Origin: Ovoidimarina sediminis
GTDB taxonomy: Bacteria; Pseudomonadota; Alphaproteobacteria; Rhodobacterales; Rhodobacteraceae
Direction of reading: 5' to 3'
Length of the DNA: 64,000 nucleotides
NCBI RefSeq assembly: GCF_032586175.1
Contig: NZ_JAWHTE010000009.1
Coordinates: 1 to 64,000 of the forward strand
The notes below the pieces were generated by a model. The model was not told where the DNA came from, ran no database searches, and saw only the letters and a list, made by a program, of their open reading frames with translations. Position numbers and translations under genes: made by a program. Within the stretch, counting starts at the first letter, position 1; every line of letters starts with the position of its first letter. Shown piece after piece: positions 15,673 to 24,394 of this stretch.

Positions 15673-18529
15673 CCGGCGGTCGCAGGGCGGGCGTATCGAC
15701 CGGAGCCGTCCGGTGCGCTTCACCTTCAACGGCACGGGGTACGAGGGCTATGAGGGCGATACGCTGGCCTCTGCCCTTCTGGCGAACGGGGTGCGCGTGA
15801 CGGCGCGCAGTTTCAAGTATCACCGGCCCCGGGGGATCGTGAGCCATGGCCCCGAGGAGCCCGCGACGCTGGTCGAACTGGACGGAGAGGATGCGTCGGG
15901 AAATCGCCCGGTTACTACGGTTCCCCTGAAAGAAGGGCTGAGTGCCCGGTCAGTCAATTGCTGGCCATCGCCGGGGTTCGATCTTGGCGGCGTCAATCAG
16001 CTGATCTCGCGGTTCATTCCCGCCGGCTTTTATTACAAGACCTTCAAGTGGCCGGACTGGCATGTTTACGAGCCATCGATCCGCCGGGCGGCCGGGCTGG
16101 CCGGGGCCCCCGCAAGACCGCCGTCTTCGGGACATTTCGAGGCGCGGCACGCCCATGCAGACGTTCTGATCGCAGGAGCAGGCCCTGCGGGATTGATGGC
16201 GGCCTTGGCCGTGGGGCGGGCGGGCAAGCGCGTGTTTCTGGCCGATGAAGGCCCCGAGGCAGGGGGCAGCCTTCTGAACCGGAACCTGACGATTGGCGGG
16301 CGGCCCGCGATGGGCTGGGTGGCAGAGGTGCTTGCCGAGTTGAGCGGGATGGAGAACGTCACCCACCTTCAGAACGCGACCGTCTGGGCCTACCGCGAAC
16401 ACAACCTGATGATCGTGAATGAGCGGGCGCCGGGCCGGGACAGTATTCTTGAGCGCAACTGGCGGGTGCGTGCGGGCGAGGTTGTCATCGCGACGGGGGC
16501 GACCGAACGCACGATGGTCTTTGGCGGCAATGATCGTCCGGGGGTCATGCTGGCCTCGTCCGTTCAGGCCTATGTCAATCGCTGGGGCGTGGTGCCCGGG
16601 CGCCGCGTTGTGCTTTTTGCCAACAACAACAGTGTCTACGCGGTGGCGGCCGATCTGGTCGCCGCTGACGTGGACGTCGCTGCGATTGTCGACAGCCGGG
16701 ACGATGTTCCACAGGTGGCGCTGGATCTCGTGCCGGGTGTCGAAGTGCACAAGGGGGCTGTCGTCAGCGGCGTGAAAGGGCGAAAGGCGCTGCGGGCGGT
16801 AAAGGTCGAGCCCCGGACCGGAGGGGGCGGGGCGTTTATCGACTGTGATCTTCTGGGGTGCTCGGGCGGGTGGAGCCCGACTGTTCACCTCTGGTCGCAA
16901 TCCCGCAGCACGCTGACGTATGACGAGGCTCTGGCAGCCTTCCTGCCCGATACTGCCGTTCAGCCTTGTCGGGCGGTTGGTGCGGCGGCGGGGGAACTGA
17001 CACTGGACCGGATTGTCGAGGGGGGCGCCGATCTTCCCTATGCCATCGAGCCCCTGTGGCGGGTCGACGTGCCCGGGCAGCGCGACAAGGCCTTTCTCGA
17101 TCTTCAGAACGACGTCTCTGTCAGCGATGTGCAACTGGCGCTGCGCGAGGGATATTCGAATGTCGAGCATGTCAAACGCTATACGACCGGTGGCATGGGG
17201 ATCGATCAGGGAAAGACCGGCAATATCAACATCATCGGCACGGTTGCGATGGAACAGGGGGTTCCGTTGCAGGATGTCGGGACGACCACGTTTCGCTCGC
17301 CCTATACCCCGGTATCCTTCGGGGCGATCGGCGGGCTGCGCGAAGAGAGCATCCTGTTCCCCTATCGCCACACGCCCGTCACGCAGTGGAACAAGGACAA
17401 CGGTGCGGTGATGTATGAGGCCGGGGCACGCTGGCGCCGCCCCGGCTATTTCCCGAAGGCGGGGGAGGGGCTGCAGGAGGTCGTCAACCGAGAGTGCCAC
17501 GCGGTGCGGGACGGGGTGGGCGTCTACGACGGCTCCCCACTCGGGACGTTCGAACTCAAGGGGCGCGACGTCCCGAAATTCCTCGACTTCATTTACACGA
17601 ATGTCATGTCGAGCCTGACCCCGGGGAACGGGCGCTATGGGCTTATGCTGTCTGACGACGGGCTGATCCTGGACGATGGGGTGGCGTTCCGGCTGGACGA
17701 ACACCGCTGGATGGTGTCGACCTCGACGGGCCATGCCGACGCCGTGAACATGCATATAGAGGAGCTGCTTCAGACCCGTTTTCCCGACTGGCAGGTCATG
17801 ATCACCACAGTGACGAGCCAGTGGAACAACGCGACCATCTGCGGCCCGAAATCCCGCGAAGTCATGGAGGCGCTCGGCACCGATATCGACCTGTCACCAG
17901 AGGCGTTTCCGTTTATGTCGTTCCGTGACGGGACCGTTGCCGGGCTTCCCGCACGGGTCGTGCGGGTCAGCTTCACCGGAGAGCTGTCTTACGAGGTCAA
18001 TGTCGCGCCGCGGCACATGGCCGAGCTGTGGGACAAGGTGATGGCGGCTGGTGCGCCCCACGGGATCCTGCCCGTGGGATCGGAGTCGAGCCACGTCCTT
18101 CGGGTGGAGAAGGGATTTCTGTCGCTTGGTCACGAGGTCGACGGAACGGTCGATGCCTATGACCTCGGGATGGGCTGGATCATGTCGAGGAAGAAGCCCG
18201 ACTACATGGGCAAGCGATCCGTTCTTCTGCGGCGCGACCGCGGCGGCGACCGGCGGGAACTTGTCGGGATCTTGCCAGAGGATCCCAATCGGCAGATTCC
18301 GGAAGGTTCACCGCTGACACCCGGCGGGCGCAAGGAGGCGACCGAGGGTGTTGTGACGGCCTGTGTCTGGAGTGTGATTCAGGACCGCTGGGTCGGTCTG
18401 GCGCTTCTGAAAGGCGGCCGGGCGCGGCATGGTGAGACCGCCCATGTGCGGCTGAAGGATGATGTGATCCCGGTCAAGATCACCAATCCGGTGTTCCACG
18501 ATCCTGACGGCGTGCGGCTGAGGTCCTGA
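15659..18529 (+). CDS. soxA: sarcosine oxidase alpha subunit
   Basis: This 956-residue subunit has three parts. An N-terminal Fer2_4-like domain covers about residues 15-95. A pyridine-nucleotide/FAD disulfide-oxidoreductase-like domain begins at about 165 (VLIAGAGPAGLMAALAVGRAGK). The C-terminal GcvT-like aminomethyltransferase domain, from about 570, binds tetrahydrofolate and captures the methylene group. The ATG at 15659 has GGAGG 6 bases upstream, inside soxD. Length and domain order match known SoxA (about 970-1000 residues). True sarcosine, dimethylglycine or another N-methyl amino acid could be the substrate; sequence alone does not decide. Confidence 0.92.
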   Translation: MTQVNRRSQGGRIDRSRPVRFTFNGTGYEGYEGDTLASALLANGVRVTARSFKYHRPRGIVSHGPEEPATLVELDGEDASGNRPVTTVPLKEGLSARSVNCWPSPGFDLGGVNQLISRFIPAGFYYKTFKWPDWHVYEPSIRRAAGLAGAPARPPSSGHFEARHAHADVLIAGAGPAGLMAALAVGRAGKRVFLADEGPEAGGSLLNRNLTIGGRPAMGWVAEVLAELSGMENVTHLQNATVWAYREHNLMIVNERAPGRDSILERNWRVRAGEVVIATGATERTMVFGGNDRPGVMLASSVQAYVNRWGVVPGRRVVLFANNNSVYAVAADLVAADVDVAAIVDSRDDVPQVALDLVPGVEVHKGAVVSGVKGRKALRAVKVEPRTGGGGAFIDCDLLGCSGGWSPTVHLWSQSRSTLTYDEALAAFLPDTAVQPCRAVGAAAGELTLDRIVEGGADLPYAIEPLWRVDVPGQRDKAFLDLQNDVSVSDVQLALREGYSNVEHVKRYTTGGMGIDQGKTGNINIIGTVAMEQGVPLQDVGTTTFRSPYTPVSFGAIGGLREESILFPYRHTPVTQWNKDNGAVMYEAGARWRRPGYFPKAGEGLQEVVNRECHAVRDGVGVYDGSPLGTFELKGRDVPKFLDFIYTNVMSSLTPGNGRYGLMLSDDGLILDDGVAFRLDEHRWMVSTSTGHADAVNMHIEELLQTRFPDWQVMITTVTSQWNNATICGPKSREVMEALGTDIDLSPEAFPFMSFRDGTVAGLPARVVRVSFTGELSYEVNVAPRHMAELWDKVMAAGAPHGILPVGSESSHVLRVEKGFLSLGHEVDGTVDAYDLGMGWIMSRKKPDYMGKRSVLLRRDRGGDRRELVGILPEDPNRQIPEGSPLTPGGRKEATEGVVTACVWSVIQDRWVGLALLKGGRARHGETAHVRLKDDVIPVKITNPVFHDPDGVRLRS

Positions 18530-18530
18530 A

Positions 18531-19028
18531 ATGAGATATGACGTCACCACGGAACGCCTTGGGTTGATGGCGCTTTTCGATATTCAGGGGGATCGCGCCG
18601 CGGTGGCGAAATGGGTGGGGGACGCGCTGCCGCCCTTGCCGGAACGGCCCAATACACGGAGTTCCGGAGGCGGTGCGGATGTCTTCTTCATCGGGCCGAA
18701 CCACTGGATCGCCCGCGCCCCGATCGAGCGGGAGGAGGCGCTGAACGCCCGCCTCAACCCCACCGATTGTCCGGCCGATATCAGCATCGTGCGCGTGTCG
18801 GACACGCTGACCTTCTTTCGCGCGACCGGGCCCGAGGCGGCCGAGATCATGGCCATTGCCTGCCCCCTCGATCTGCACGCGTCGGTCTTCGGGGCGGAGG
18901 CTGTCACCCATACCGAGGTTTTTGGCCTCAAGGCGCTTGTCCTGCGGTGCGATGGCGGGTTCGAGTTCGCGGTAGAGCAGAGCTTCGGGGACATGGTCGA
19001 GGACTATCTGGCCCGCGCCCTTGCGTGA
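18531..19028 (+). CDS. soxG: sarcosine oxidase gamma subunit
   Basis: This 165-residue protein is related to a folded fragment of GcvT/YgfZ. It starts 2 bases after soxA and is the last gene of soxBDAG. The segment DVFFIGPNHWIARAPIEREEALNARL and the late VEQSFGDMVEDYLARAL are typical of SoxG, which contacts SoxA in the complex. Length is slightly shorter than many homologues (180-200) but without an obvious gap. Confidence 0.85.
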   Translation: MRYDVTTERLGLMALFDIQGDRAAVAKWVGDALPPLPERPNTRSSGGGADVFFIGPNHWIARAPIEREEALNARLNPTDCPADISIVRVSDTLTFFRATGPEAAEIMAIACPLDLHASVFGAEAVTHTEVFGLKALVLRCDGGFEFAVEQSFGDMVEDYLARALA

Positions 19029-19100
19029 GGTCGGGACGGTTCCTGTCTGGACTTTCCGTGACTGGGCGGTGCCGGAGATGGAGGGGGCGTGGAATTCTGC

Positions 19101-20117
19101 CTACTGCGTCACGATCTGCGTGACCAAGGCGAGCATGTCGCCGCGGCGCACCATGCCCCTGGTGCCGTGGGCAAGGACATGGCCGGCTGCGGGAAACGGA
19201 ATCTCGAGCGGGGGCCGCTCTGGCTCGTGGGGAAAATGCAGGTGTCCGGCGAGGTCGCGTGCGGCAACGTCCATCCCGGCCTGACAGAAGCGATCGAACA
19301 GCCCGTCGGCCGGGGCATAGACCGAATGCAGGGGGTCGGCGATCTCCACGCATCTCGTCTCGACAACGTCCGGCGGCCCGCCCGCCAGCACGCCGAGATG
19401 GCGGAGGCACCTGAGAAGCCCCGCTTCGGCCAGATCCGTGATCCCCGGATCGACGCCGCCGCCACCGCCGAGTTCCGTGGCGATCATGGGCACCCCGGCG
19501 CGGGCCGCGGCCCCGTTGACCGAACGGCTGTCGTTGTGTGGCCCGAGGGCCCAGATCAGCGGAAGCCCGAAGGCCCGGGCGAGCGCCATGTTGGCCGCGG
19601 TCAGGGCGGGATCATGGGTCTGTGTCGCGAGCGCACAAGGCTCGAAGAACGAGGCCTTCCCGCCGGAATGAAGATCGATGACGGCATCGGCCTTGGGCAG
19701 AAGTTCCGTTTCCACGTAATGCGCGAGCATCGCAGTGGGGCCGCCATCGGCATCGCCGGGAAACGCCCGGTTCAGGTTCTGTCCGTCCAAGGGGGACACC
19801 CGCGCGGATGCGGAGACGGCCGGTGCGTTCAGGGCGGGGATCAGGATGACCTGGCCATTGATTTCTGCCGGCTGCAATCTGGCCGCGAGCCGCATGATAG
19901 CTGCAGGCCCTTCGAATTCGTCACCATGGGTGCCGCCGAGGATCAGAACGGTCGGCCCCGGTGCGCCTTTCAGGCTGGTGACGGGGATCGGGTGATATCC
20001 GAGCGGAACGGAGTTGTCGGACCAGCGCAGCATCAGGTCGCCCGTCGCGCGCCCCTGTGATCCGAGGTCGATTGTGCAATGAATTCTGCTGGGTGGCTGT
20101 GAATTCGTTTCAGACAT
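19101..20117 (-). CDS. succinylglutamate desuccinylase/aspartoacylase family deacylase, DoeB-like
   Basis: This 338-residue zinc carboxypeptidase-fold hydrolase has metal-binding GGTHGDEFEGP (His and Glu) and a further His in DLHSGG; NLNRAFPGD is the substrate-loop signature. Members remove acyl groups from N-acyl amino acids, and the ectoine-degradation deacetylase DoeB is among the closest-looking types, judging by the N-terminal region and length. The gene stands alone on the minus strand between soxG and the aminotransferase operon, divergent from the latter, so the two probably share control. It could hydrolyse an N-acyl or N-formyl intermediate produced by the oxygenases upstream. Confidence 0.8.
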   Translation of the reverse strand: MSETNSQPPSRIHCTIDLGSQGRATGDLMLRWSDNSVPLGYHPIPVTSLKGAPGPTVLILGGTHGDEFEGPAAIMRLAARLQPAEINGQVILIPALNAPAVSASARVSPLDGQNLNRAFPGDADGGPTAMLAHYVETELLPKADAVIDLHSGGKASFFEPCALATQTHDPALTAANMALARAFGLPLIWALGPHNDSRSVNGAAARAGVPMIATELGGGGGVDPGITDLAEAGLLRCLRHLGVLAGGPPDVVETRCVEIADPLHSVYAPADGLFDRFCQAGMDVAARDLAGHLHFPHEPERPPLEIPFPAAGHVLAHGTRGMVRRGDMLALVTQIVTQ

Positions 20118-20239
20118 CGGGACTTGCCGCTTGTTCCGATGACTTCATATCATAATTTTTCTGGATGTGAATTGCCGCAAAATGCGCCTTGTATGATAAA
20201 ACTTGAAACATGGCCGGTGAGACCGGAGGGGGCATAGCC
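20118..20239. promoter_or_regulatory. divergent control region between deacylase and aminotransferase
   Basis: This AT-rich gap contains TATCATA (20148-20154) and its inverse TATGATA (20192-20198) 44 bases apart, possibly two half-sites. The right end carries GGAGG, the ribosome site for the GTG at 20240. Confidence 0.4.
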
Positions 20240-21328
20240 GTGCTGCGTGTGAAACCGGGAATAGACAGGATCAAGCCGCACATGGCGGGTGGCGATGCGC
20301 CGGACCATCCGCCTCCGACTATCCTTCTGAATTCCAACGAAAGCGCGTTCGGGCCGAGCCCCGCCGCGCGGGCCGCCATGCGGGATGCCGTGAATTCGGT
20401 CGAACGATATCTGGAGCATATCGACACGGTGCTGGCCCCGCCGATCGCCGAGCGGTTCGACCTGGACGGGTCGCGGATTGCGGTGGGGCAGGGATCCGAT
20501 GATTTGCTAGCGCGCCTCGCGCGCGCCTATCTTGGACCTGGTGACGAGCTTATCCGTACTGCGAATGGATATTTGAAAGTGCCGAACTACGCCTATGCCA
20601 ATGGTGCAGAAGCGATATCGGTGGCTGATGACGAATTTGTTCCGGCGGTCGACCGGATGATTGGTGCGCTGACCGAGAACACCCGGATCGTCTATCTCGC
20701 CAATCCCGAGAACCCTGCAGGCACCTACCTGAGCGGGGCCGAGGTGCGCCGGCTTCACGCCGCATTGCCGGCCTCGGTTCTTCTGGTCATCGATGCAGCC
20801 TATGAGGAATACGTGGATGCGCCGGACTATGAATCGGCCGCTCCGCTGGTGGAAGAGGCGCAGAACGTCGTGATGTGCCGCACGTTTTCCAAGATCTATG
20901 GGCTGGCCGGGGCGCGTGTGGGGTGGATGTACGGCGCACCCGAGGTCGTCGATACGGCGCGCCGGATCGGGCTGACATTTCCCGTCGCCTCACCGGCCGC
21001 CGCGGCCGCGATCGCGGCCCTTGATGATGTTGACCATGTCAGGGCGGTCAGGGAGGCCAATCGCCGGGGCAGGGACTGGATCACGGCGGAGCTTACCGCG
21101 CTTGGTCTGACAGTCATCCCAAGTCAGGCGAATTTCGTCCTTGTCCAATTTCCGGATGCGGGCAAACCGGCGCGCCTGGCTGACCAGTTTCTTCGACGCA
21201 AGGGGATCGCCGTGCGGCGCTTCGCATCCCCGGCCTATGAGGATTACATCCGCATTTCGATCGGTTTTCCGCATGAGCTTCGGGCTGTCCGCGACGGGAT
21301 AGCGGCATTTCTGCGCGGGACGGCGTGA
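20240..21328 (+). CDS. HisC-like PLP aminotransferase
   Basis: This class I/II aminotransferase of about 362 residues is of the histidinol-phosphate type. The conserved N-terminus is IDRIKPHMAGG...ILLNSNESAFGPSP, the Asp-x3-Tyr pair is in VIDAAYEEYVDA, the PLP lysine is in RTFSKIYGLAGARVGW, and the C-terminal Arg is in DYIRISIG. I choose GTG 20240 because GGAGGGGG lies just upstream; an ATG at 20210 is in frame, but the extra residues are a translation of that purine tract. It overlaps the next gene (TGATG). Context with a TPP decarboxylase suggests transamination of an amino acid followed by decarboxylation of the 2-oxo acid, not histidine biosynthesis. Confidence 0.8.
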   Translation: MLRVKPGIDRIKPHMAGGDAPDHPPPTILLNSNESAFGPSPAARAAMRDAVNSVERYLEHIDTVLAPPIAERFDLDGSRIAVGQGSDDLLARLARAYLGPGDELIRTANGYLKVPNYAYANGAEAISVADDEFVPAVDRMIGALTENTRIVYLANPENPAGTYLSGAEVRRLHAALPASVLLVIDAAYEEYVDAPDYESAAPLVEEAQNVVMCRTFSKIYGLAGARVGWMYGAPEVVDTARRIGLTFPVASPAAAAAIAALDDVDHVRAVREANRRGRDWITAELTALGLTVIPSQANFVLVQFPDAGKPARLADQFLRRKGIAVRRFASPAYEDYIRISIGFPHELRAVRDGIAAFLRGTA

Positions 21329-21876
21329 TGTCTGCGTCGCCGCAGCCTGAGGGCGATGCCTTCGAGGTCGCGCGCCCGTCGGGCGCGGCGATTATCAGGG
21401 CCGTCAAGGCGGCCAGGGTGCGGGAGATCGTTGCCTTGCCGGATATCGTTACCAGCGATGGGCTTTTGTGGCCGATCTCGCGGGATCCGGATTTTCGCCT
21501 GACCCGGATCTGCAAGGAGGACGAGGGCGTCAGCATCTGTGGCGCCATGTCGTTCAACGGGACCCGCGCCGTTCTGATGATGCAGCAAACGGGGCTGATG
21601 GATTCCCTGAACGCGATCCGGGCAGTGGGCGTGGATTACGAGCTTCCGGTGGTCATGATGGTTGGTTTGCAAGGCAAGGAGCCACATTTGCCCGCAGCCC
21701 GATCGGGTTCCTACGGTGTGCGGATCATCGAACCGGTGCTGTCGGCGATGGAGTTATCTTATTCCCTAGTCGAGGAGCCCGGGGACGAGGCTCATGTGAC
21801 ACAAGCCATCGATGACGCCTATGCAGCCTCTAGGCCGCATATCTTCCTGATCGGCCGCCCGCCGGAGGCGCCATGA
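21328..21876 (+). CDS. TPP-dependent decarboxylase, alpha (PYR-domain) subunit, ComD-like
   Basis: This 182-residue protein is equivalent to the N-terminal pyrimidine-binding domain of TPP enzymes. CKEDEGVSICGAMSFNG contains the Glu that activates the cofactor. The size and the split into separate alpha and beta polypeptides are those of sulfopyruvate decarboxylase (ComDE); phosphonopyruvate decarboxylase is a single chain of the same domains. It overlaps the aminotransferase stop and the next gene's start, so the three act together. The 2-oxo acid substrate is not known. Confidence 0.75.
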   Translation: MSASPQPEGDAFEVARPSGAAIIRAVKAARVREIVALPDIVTSDGLLWPISRDPDFRLTRICKEDEGVSICGAMSFNGTRAVLMMQQTGLMDSLNAIRAVGVDYELPVVMMVGLQGKEPHLPAARSGSYGVRIIEPVLSAMELSYSLVEEPGDEAHVTQAIDDAYAASRPHIFLIGRPPEAP

Positions 21877-22445
21877 CCCTGCCGCGCGACGAGGCCCTGA
21901 AAGCGCTGATACCTCACGTCCGGGACGACGACATCGTCGTAGCGGTCTACCAGACCTGTTTCGACTGGCTGGTTCTGAACCCGAGGCCGCTGAACTATGT
22001 CTCGGTGGGCGCGATGGGTCAGGCGTCGTCGCACGGGCTGGGGCTTGCCCTTGCGAACCCGGACCGGCGCGTCATCGTACTGGACGGCGATGGCAGCCTC
22101 TTGATGAACCTCGGAAGTCTTGTGACCATCGCGAATGCCGGGGTTACGAACCTCTATCACTTCCTGGCCGCAAACGGCGTTTATGAGGTGAACGGGGCGC
22201 ATCCCCTGCCCGGGGCGGGCCGGGCCGATTTCTCGTCCATGGCTTCGACGGCGGGGTATCGGGGGGCGCACAGATATGCGGACCTTGATCAGTTCACGCA
22301 GGCCCTGCCGCAAATCCTGGACGCTGCGGGTCCGCAATTCGTCATGATGGAAATCCATGGGGGCGAAACCTATCCACGCGACTATGACTATATCCATAGT
22401 TCTGCGGCGCGGCAGAGCTTTCGCGACGCGCTCAATCGGCGCTGA
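21873..22445 (+). CDS. TPP-dependent decarboxylase, beta (PP-domain) subunit, ComE-like
   Basis: This 190-residue diphosphate-binding half complements the preceding gene (ATGA overlap). The Mg-TPP motif starts GDGSLLMNLGSL and ends at AANGVYE; SVGAMGQASSHGLGLALA is the preceding signature. Together the pair should decarboxylate the product of the upstream aminotransferase. If the amino acid is cysteate the product would be sulfoacetaldehyde, but no sulfoacetaldehyde acetyltransferase or sulfonate transporter lies nearby, so that remains only one possibility. The end overlaps the convergent LysR gene by 14 bases. Confidence 0.75.
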   Translation: MTLPRDEALKALIPHVRDDDIVVAVYQTCFDWLVLNPRPLNYVSVGAMGQASSHGLGLALANPDRRVIVLDGDGSLLMNLGSLVTIANAGVTNLYHFLAANGVYEVNGAHPLPGAGRADFSSMASTAGYRGAHRYADLDQFTQALPQILDAAGPQFVMMEIHGGETYPRDYDYIHSSAARQSFRDALNRR

Positions 22446-23322
22446 TCCCTGACCTGACGATCTCCAGAAACGATTTTGCGACCGCAGACATTGGCCGGTT
22501 CCGTGACCAGAAGAGAACCGAAAGCGAGATCAGGGGCGATGAGAAGGGAACGGCATGGCAGCCCGGGATCGTCCTGAAATACTCCCGGCTCGCACCGACG
22601 ACGGACACGCCGAGACCGCGCGCCACGAGGCGGCATATGGCATCGGTGGTGCGGGTTTCGTACTGCAGGCGGCGGGGGACGCCTTCGGTGTCGAAGAGCC
22701 CGTCGACCTCGAACCGGAAGCGCGACGAAGGCAGGTACGAGATGAAGCTTTCGCCCTCAAGATCCCGCGCATGTATGATCTTCCTTCGGGCAAGCGGGTG
22801 ATCCGTGGGGACGACGCAACAGACATCACCGGTATGGATCGTTTCGCATTCGAATGACGGGTTGGCTGGCCTGGCCGTTGCGATCCCGAAATCGCAATTC
22901 TGCGAGACCATCCATTCGACGGCGTCGTCGCTTGGGGCAATCTCCATGCGCACCATCGAATGGGGCCGGGCGGACGCGAACTCACCGATCAGATTGGGAG
23001 CGAGTTCAAGCGATGCGCCGGGGGTGATCGCCAGATTGAGACGGGCGTGTCCGAACTTCCCGATCGCCTCAGCGGCATCCTTGATATGCTCCATCCCGCT
23101 GATGGCCTGGCGCACCTCCTCGACCAGGAGGCGCGCTTCGTCCGTTGGCACCAGGACCCTGCCCGAGCGCTGGAACAGCTGAAATCCGACGGCCGTTTCG
23201 AAATCGGAGAGCAGACGGCTTACCGCCGGTTGCGAAATGCCCAGAATTGCCGCGGCTTCCGTGACGGTGCCTGTCGAGACCACAGTCTGAAACGCATCCA
23301 CTTGCCGGAAAGTAATGTTCAT
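22432..23322 (-). CDS. LysR-family regulator
   Basis: This LysR-type regulator is about 296 residues long. The winged HTH at residues about 4-62 includes TEAAAILGISQPAVSRLLSDFE; the effector domain covers about 88-290. ATG 23322 (MNITFRQVDAFQ) gives the canonical LysR N-terminus, though the frame opens further upstream at 23382 and 23355 and no clear ribosome site distinguishes them. It is convergent with the TPP-decarboxylase operon and may regulate it or the remnant genes that once lay to the right. Confidence 0.85.
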   Translation of the reverse strand: MNITFRQVDAFQTVVSTGTVTEAAAILGISQPAVSRLLSDFETAVGFQLFQRSGRVLVPTDEARLLVEEVRQAISGMEHIKDAAEAIGKFGHARLNLAITPGASLELAPNLIGEFASARPHSMVRMEIAPSDDAVEWMVSQNCDFGIATARPANPSFECETIHTGDVCCVVPTDHPLARRKIIHARDLEGESFISYLPSSRFRFEVDGLFDTEGVPRRLQYETRTTDAICRLVARGLGVSVVGASREYFRTIPGCHAVPFSSPLISLSVLFWSRNRPMSAVAKSFLEIVRSGISAD

Positions 23323-23463
23323 CGGATGTCTGTGTCTTTGTGACAGTTCACCCATCGGGAGGGCGGGGGTCGTATAGTACAATATTATGCTTCGGTGAAG
23401 TGAGGCGGGCCGCTGCTATGGAACGGGGCCGAACGCCCGGCACTCCCACGGGGCACTATCCGG

Positions 23464-23687
23464 TTGGGGCGAGGCCGTCATGAACTCGACCCAGCCAAGA
23501 AAGACCTTCAGAAACCCTTGGGACGGGACGAACAGGGGCGCGACACGGCCGAAACCCGCGCTAACGGAATTTGGAAGCGGATGCTGTCGGAATATGAACA
23601 GCTCCGCTCGATCCGGCCGTCGATGAGGCGCTTCGCGATTTCGTGGCGCGCCAGAAGCGGGAGATCGGGGCACGCCACGCGGCCTGA
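23464..23687 (+). pseudogene. 3' remnant of trimethylamine methyltransferase (MttB) family gene, frameshifted
   Basis: Reading from 23464, the frame gives ETRANGIWKRMLSEYEQ up to 23601. The next frame continues PLDPAVDEALRDFVARQKR and ends at TGA 23685-23687. Restoring one base at about 23602 produces the contiguous tail YEQPPLDPAVDEALRDF, typical of the C-terminus of bacterial MttB-family proteins (corrinoid methyltransferase homologues acting on TMA, glycine betaine and similar). Nothing upstream of 23464 is recognisable, so the first roughly 85% of the gene is gone. It lies in the otherwise empty stretch 23323-23768. Confidence 0.6.
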
Positions 23688-23768
23688 CCAGGGCTGGGAC
23701 ATCACGCTTCATGCCCCGCACCCGCCGTGCTAGCGTGAAAGCCCTGGCGGTTTGATGAAGGAGTGCAG

Positions 23769-24386
23769 ATGAGTGACGCCCCGGAGGTCGATCAGCAGAC
23801 CGTAGATTTCGAGAGTTCCATGAGTGTCAGCGGATCTGTCGCGCTTGCGCTTCGTCATCAACGGGTCGCCGCGGGATTTGCCATTCGCGATCTGGGGCGG
23901 GCCTCGGGCGTGTCATCGGCCATGATCTCGCGGATCGAGAACGCCCAGGTTTCCCCCTCTTTGTCTACCTTGGAATCTCTCGCCCGGGCGCTTTCCGTGC
24001 CCGTGATCTCGTTCTTTCAGCACACGATCCAGACCGCGGACATGAACTTCGTCAGGGCCGGAGAAGGGCTTCAGGCGAAGCGCTTTGCCCCGGATCATGT
24101 TCACGACTACCGCATTCTGGCGAACTTTTCGGATACCGAGATGACCTTTTCTGCCGCCCGCATCACCGTGAACCGGGAGGATAATGGAACTCATCCGATG
24201 TATTTCGCGCGCGGCTATGTCTTCCTTACCCTGCTGGAAGGGGCCTGCATCTATGCCTGCGGCGATACCGAAAACGAGATGAAGCGCGGCGACTGCCTAA
24301 GCTTCAACGCCCAGCTTCGTCATGGCGTCAAATCCGTCCTCACGAAAAGCGTCACATTCGTCACCGTGACGGCCAAACCGGCCTGA
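23769..24386 (+). CDS. XRE-family regulator with C-terminal cupin domain (second)
   Basis: This 205-residue regulator has an HTH_3 domain at about residues 25-85 (IRDLGRASGVSSAMISRIENAQVSPS) and a cupin at about 120-200 ending LSFNAQLRHGVKSV. It shares architecture and several motifs with the protein at 2311-2913, for example VSPS(I/L)xTL and the RHG/SHG cupin end. AAGGAG at 23758-23763 is 5 bases before the ATG at 23769; a GTG at 23763 in frame falls inside that site. Its neighbours on both sides are gene remnants, so the original target may have been lost and its present target is uncertain. Confidence 0.85.
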   Translation: MSDAPEVDQQTVDFESSMSVSGSVALALRHQRVAAGFAIRDLGRASGVSSAMISRIENAQVSPSLSTLESLARALSVPVISFFQHTIQTADMNFVRAGEGLQAKRFAPDHVHDYRILANFSDTEMTFSAARITVNREDNGTHPMYFARGYVFLTLLEGACIYACGDTENEMKRGDCLSFNAQLRHGVKSVLTKSVTFVTVTAKPA

Positions 24387-24394
24387 CGGCTCTG

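Noticed and set aside
15950..17755. 601-codon open frame on the minus strand inside soxA
   Set aside because: It mirrors the codon-position GC bias of soxA, has no family resemblance or ribosome site, and soxA is unambiguous.
20240..21328. Aminotransferase as the biosynthetic hisC
   Set aside because: No other histidine genes are nearby and it is translationally coupled to decarboxylase subunits, which indicates a catabolic role.
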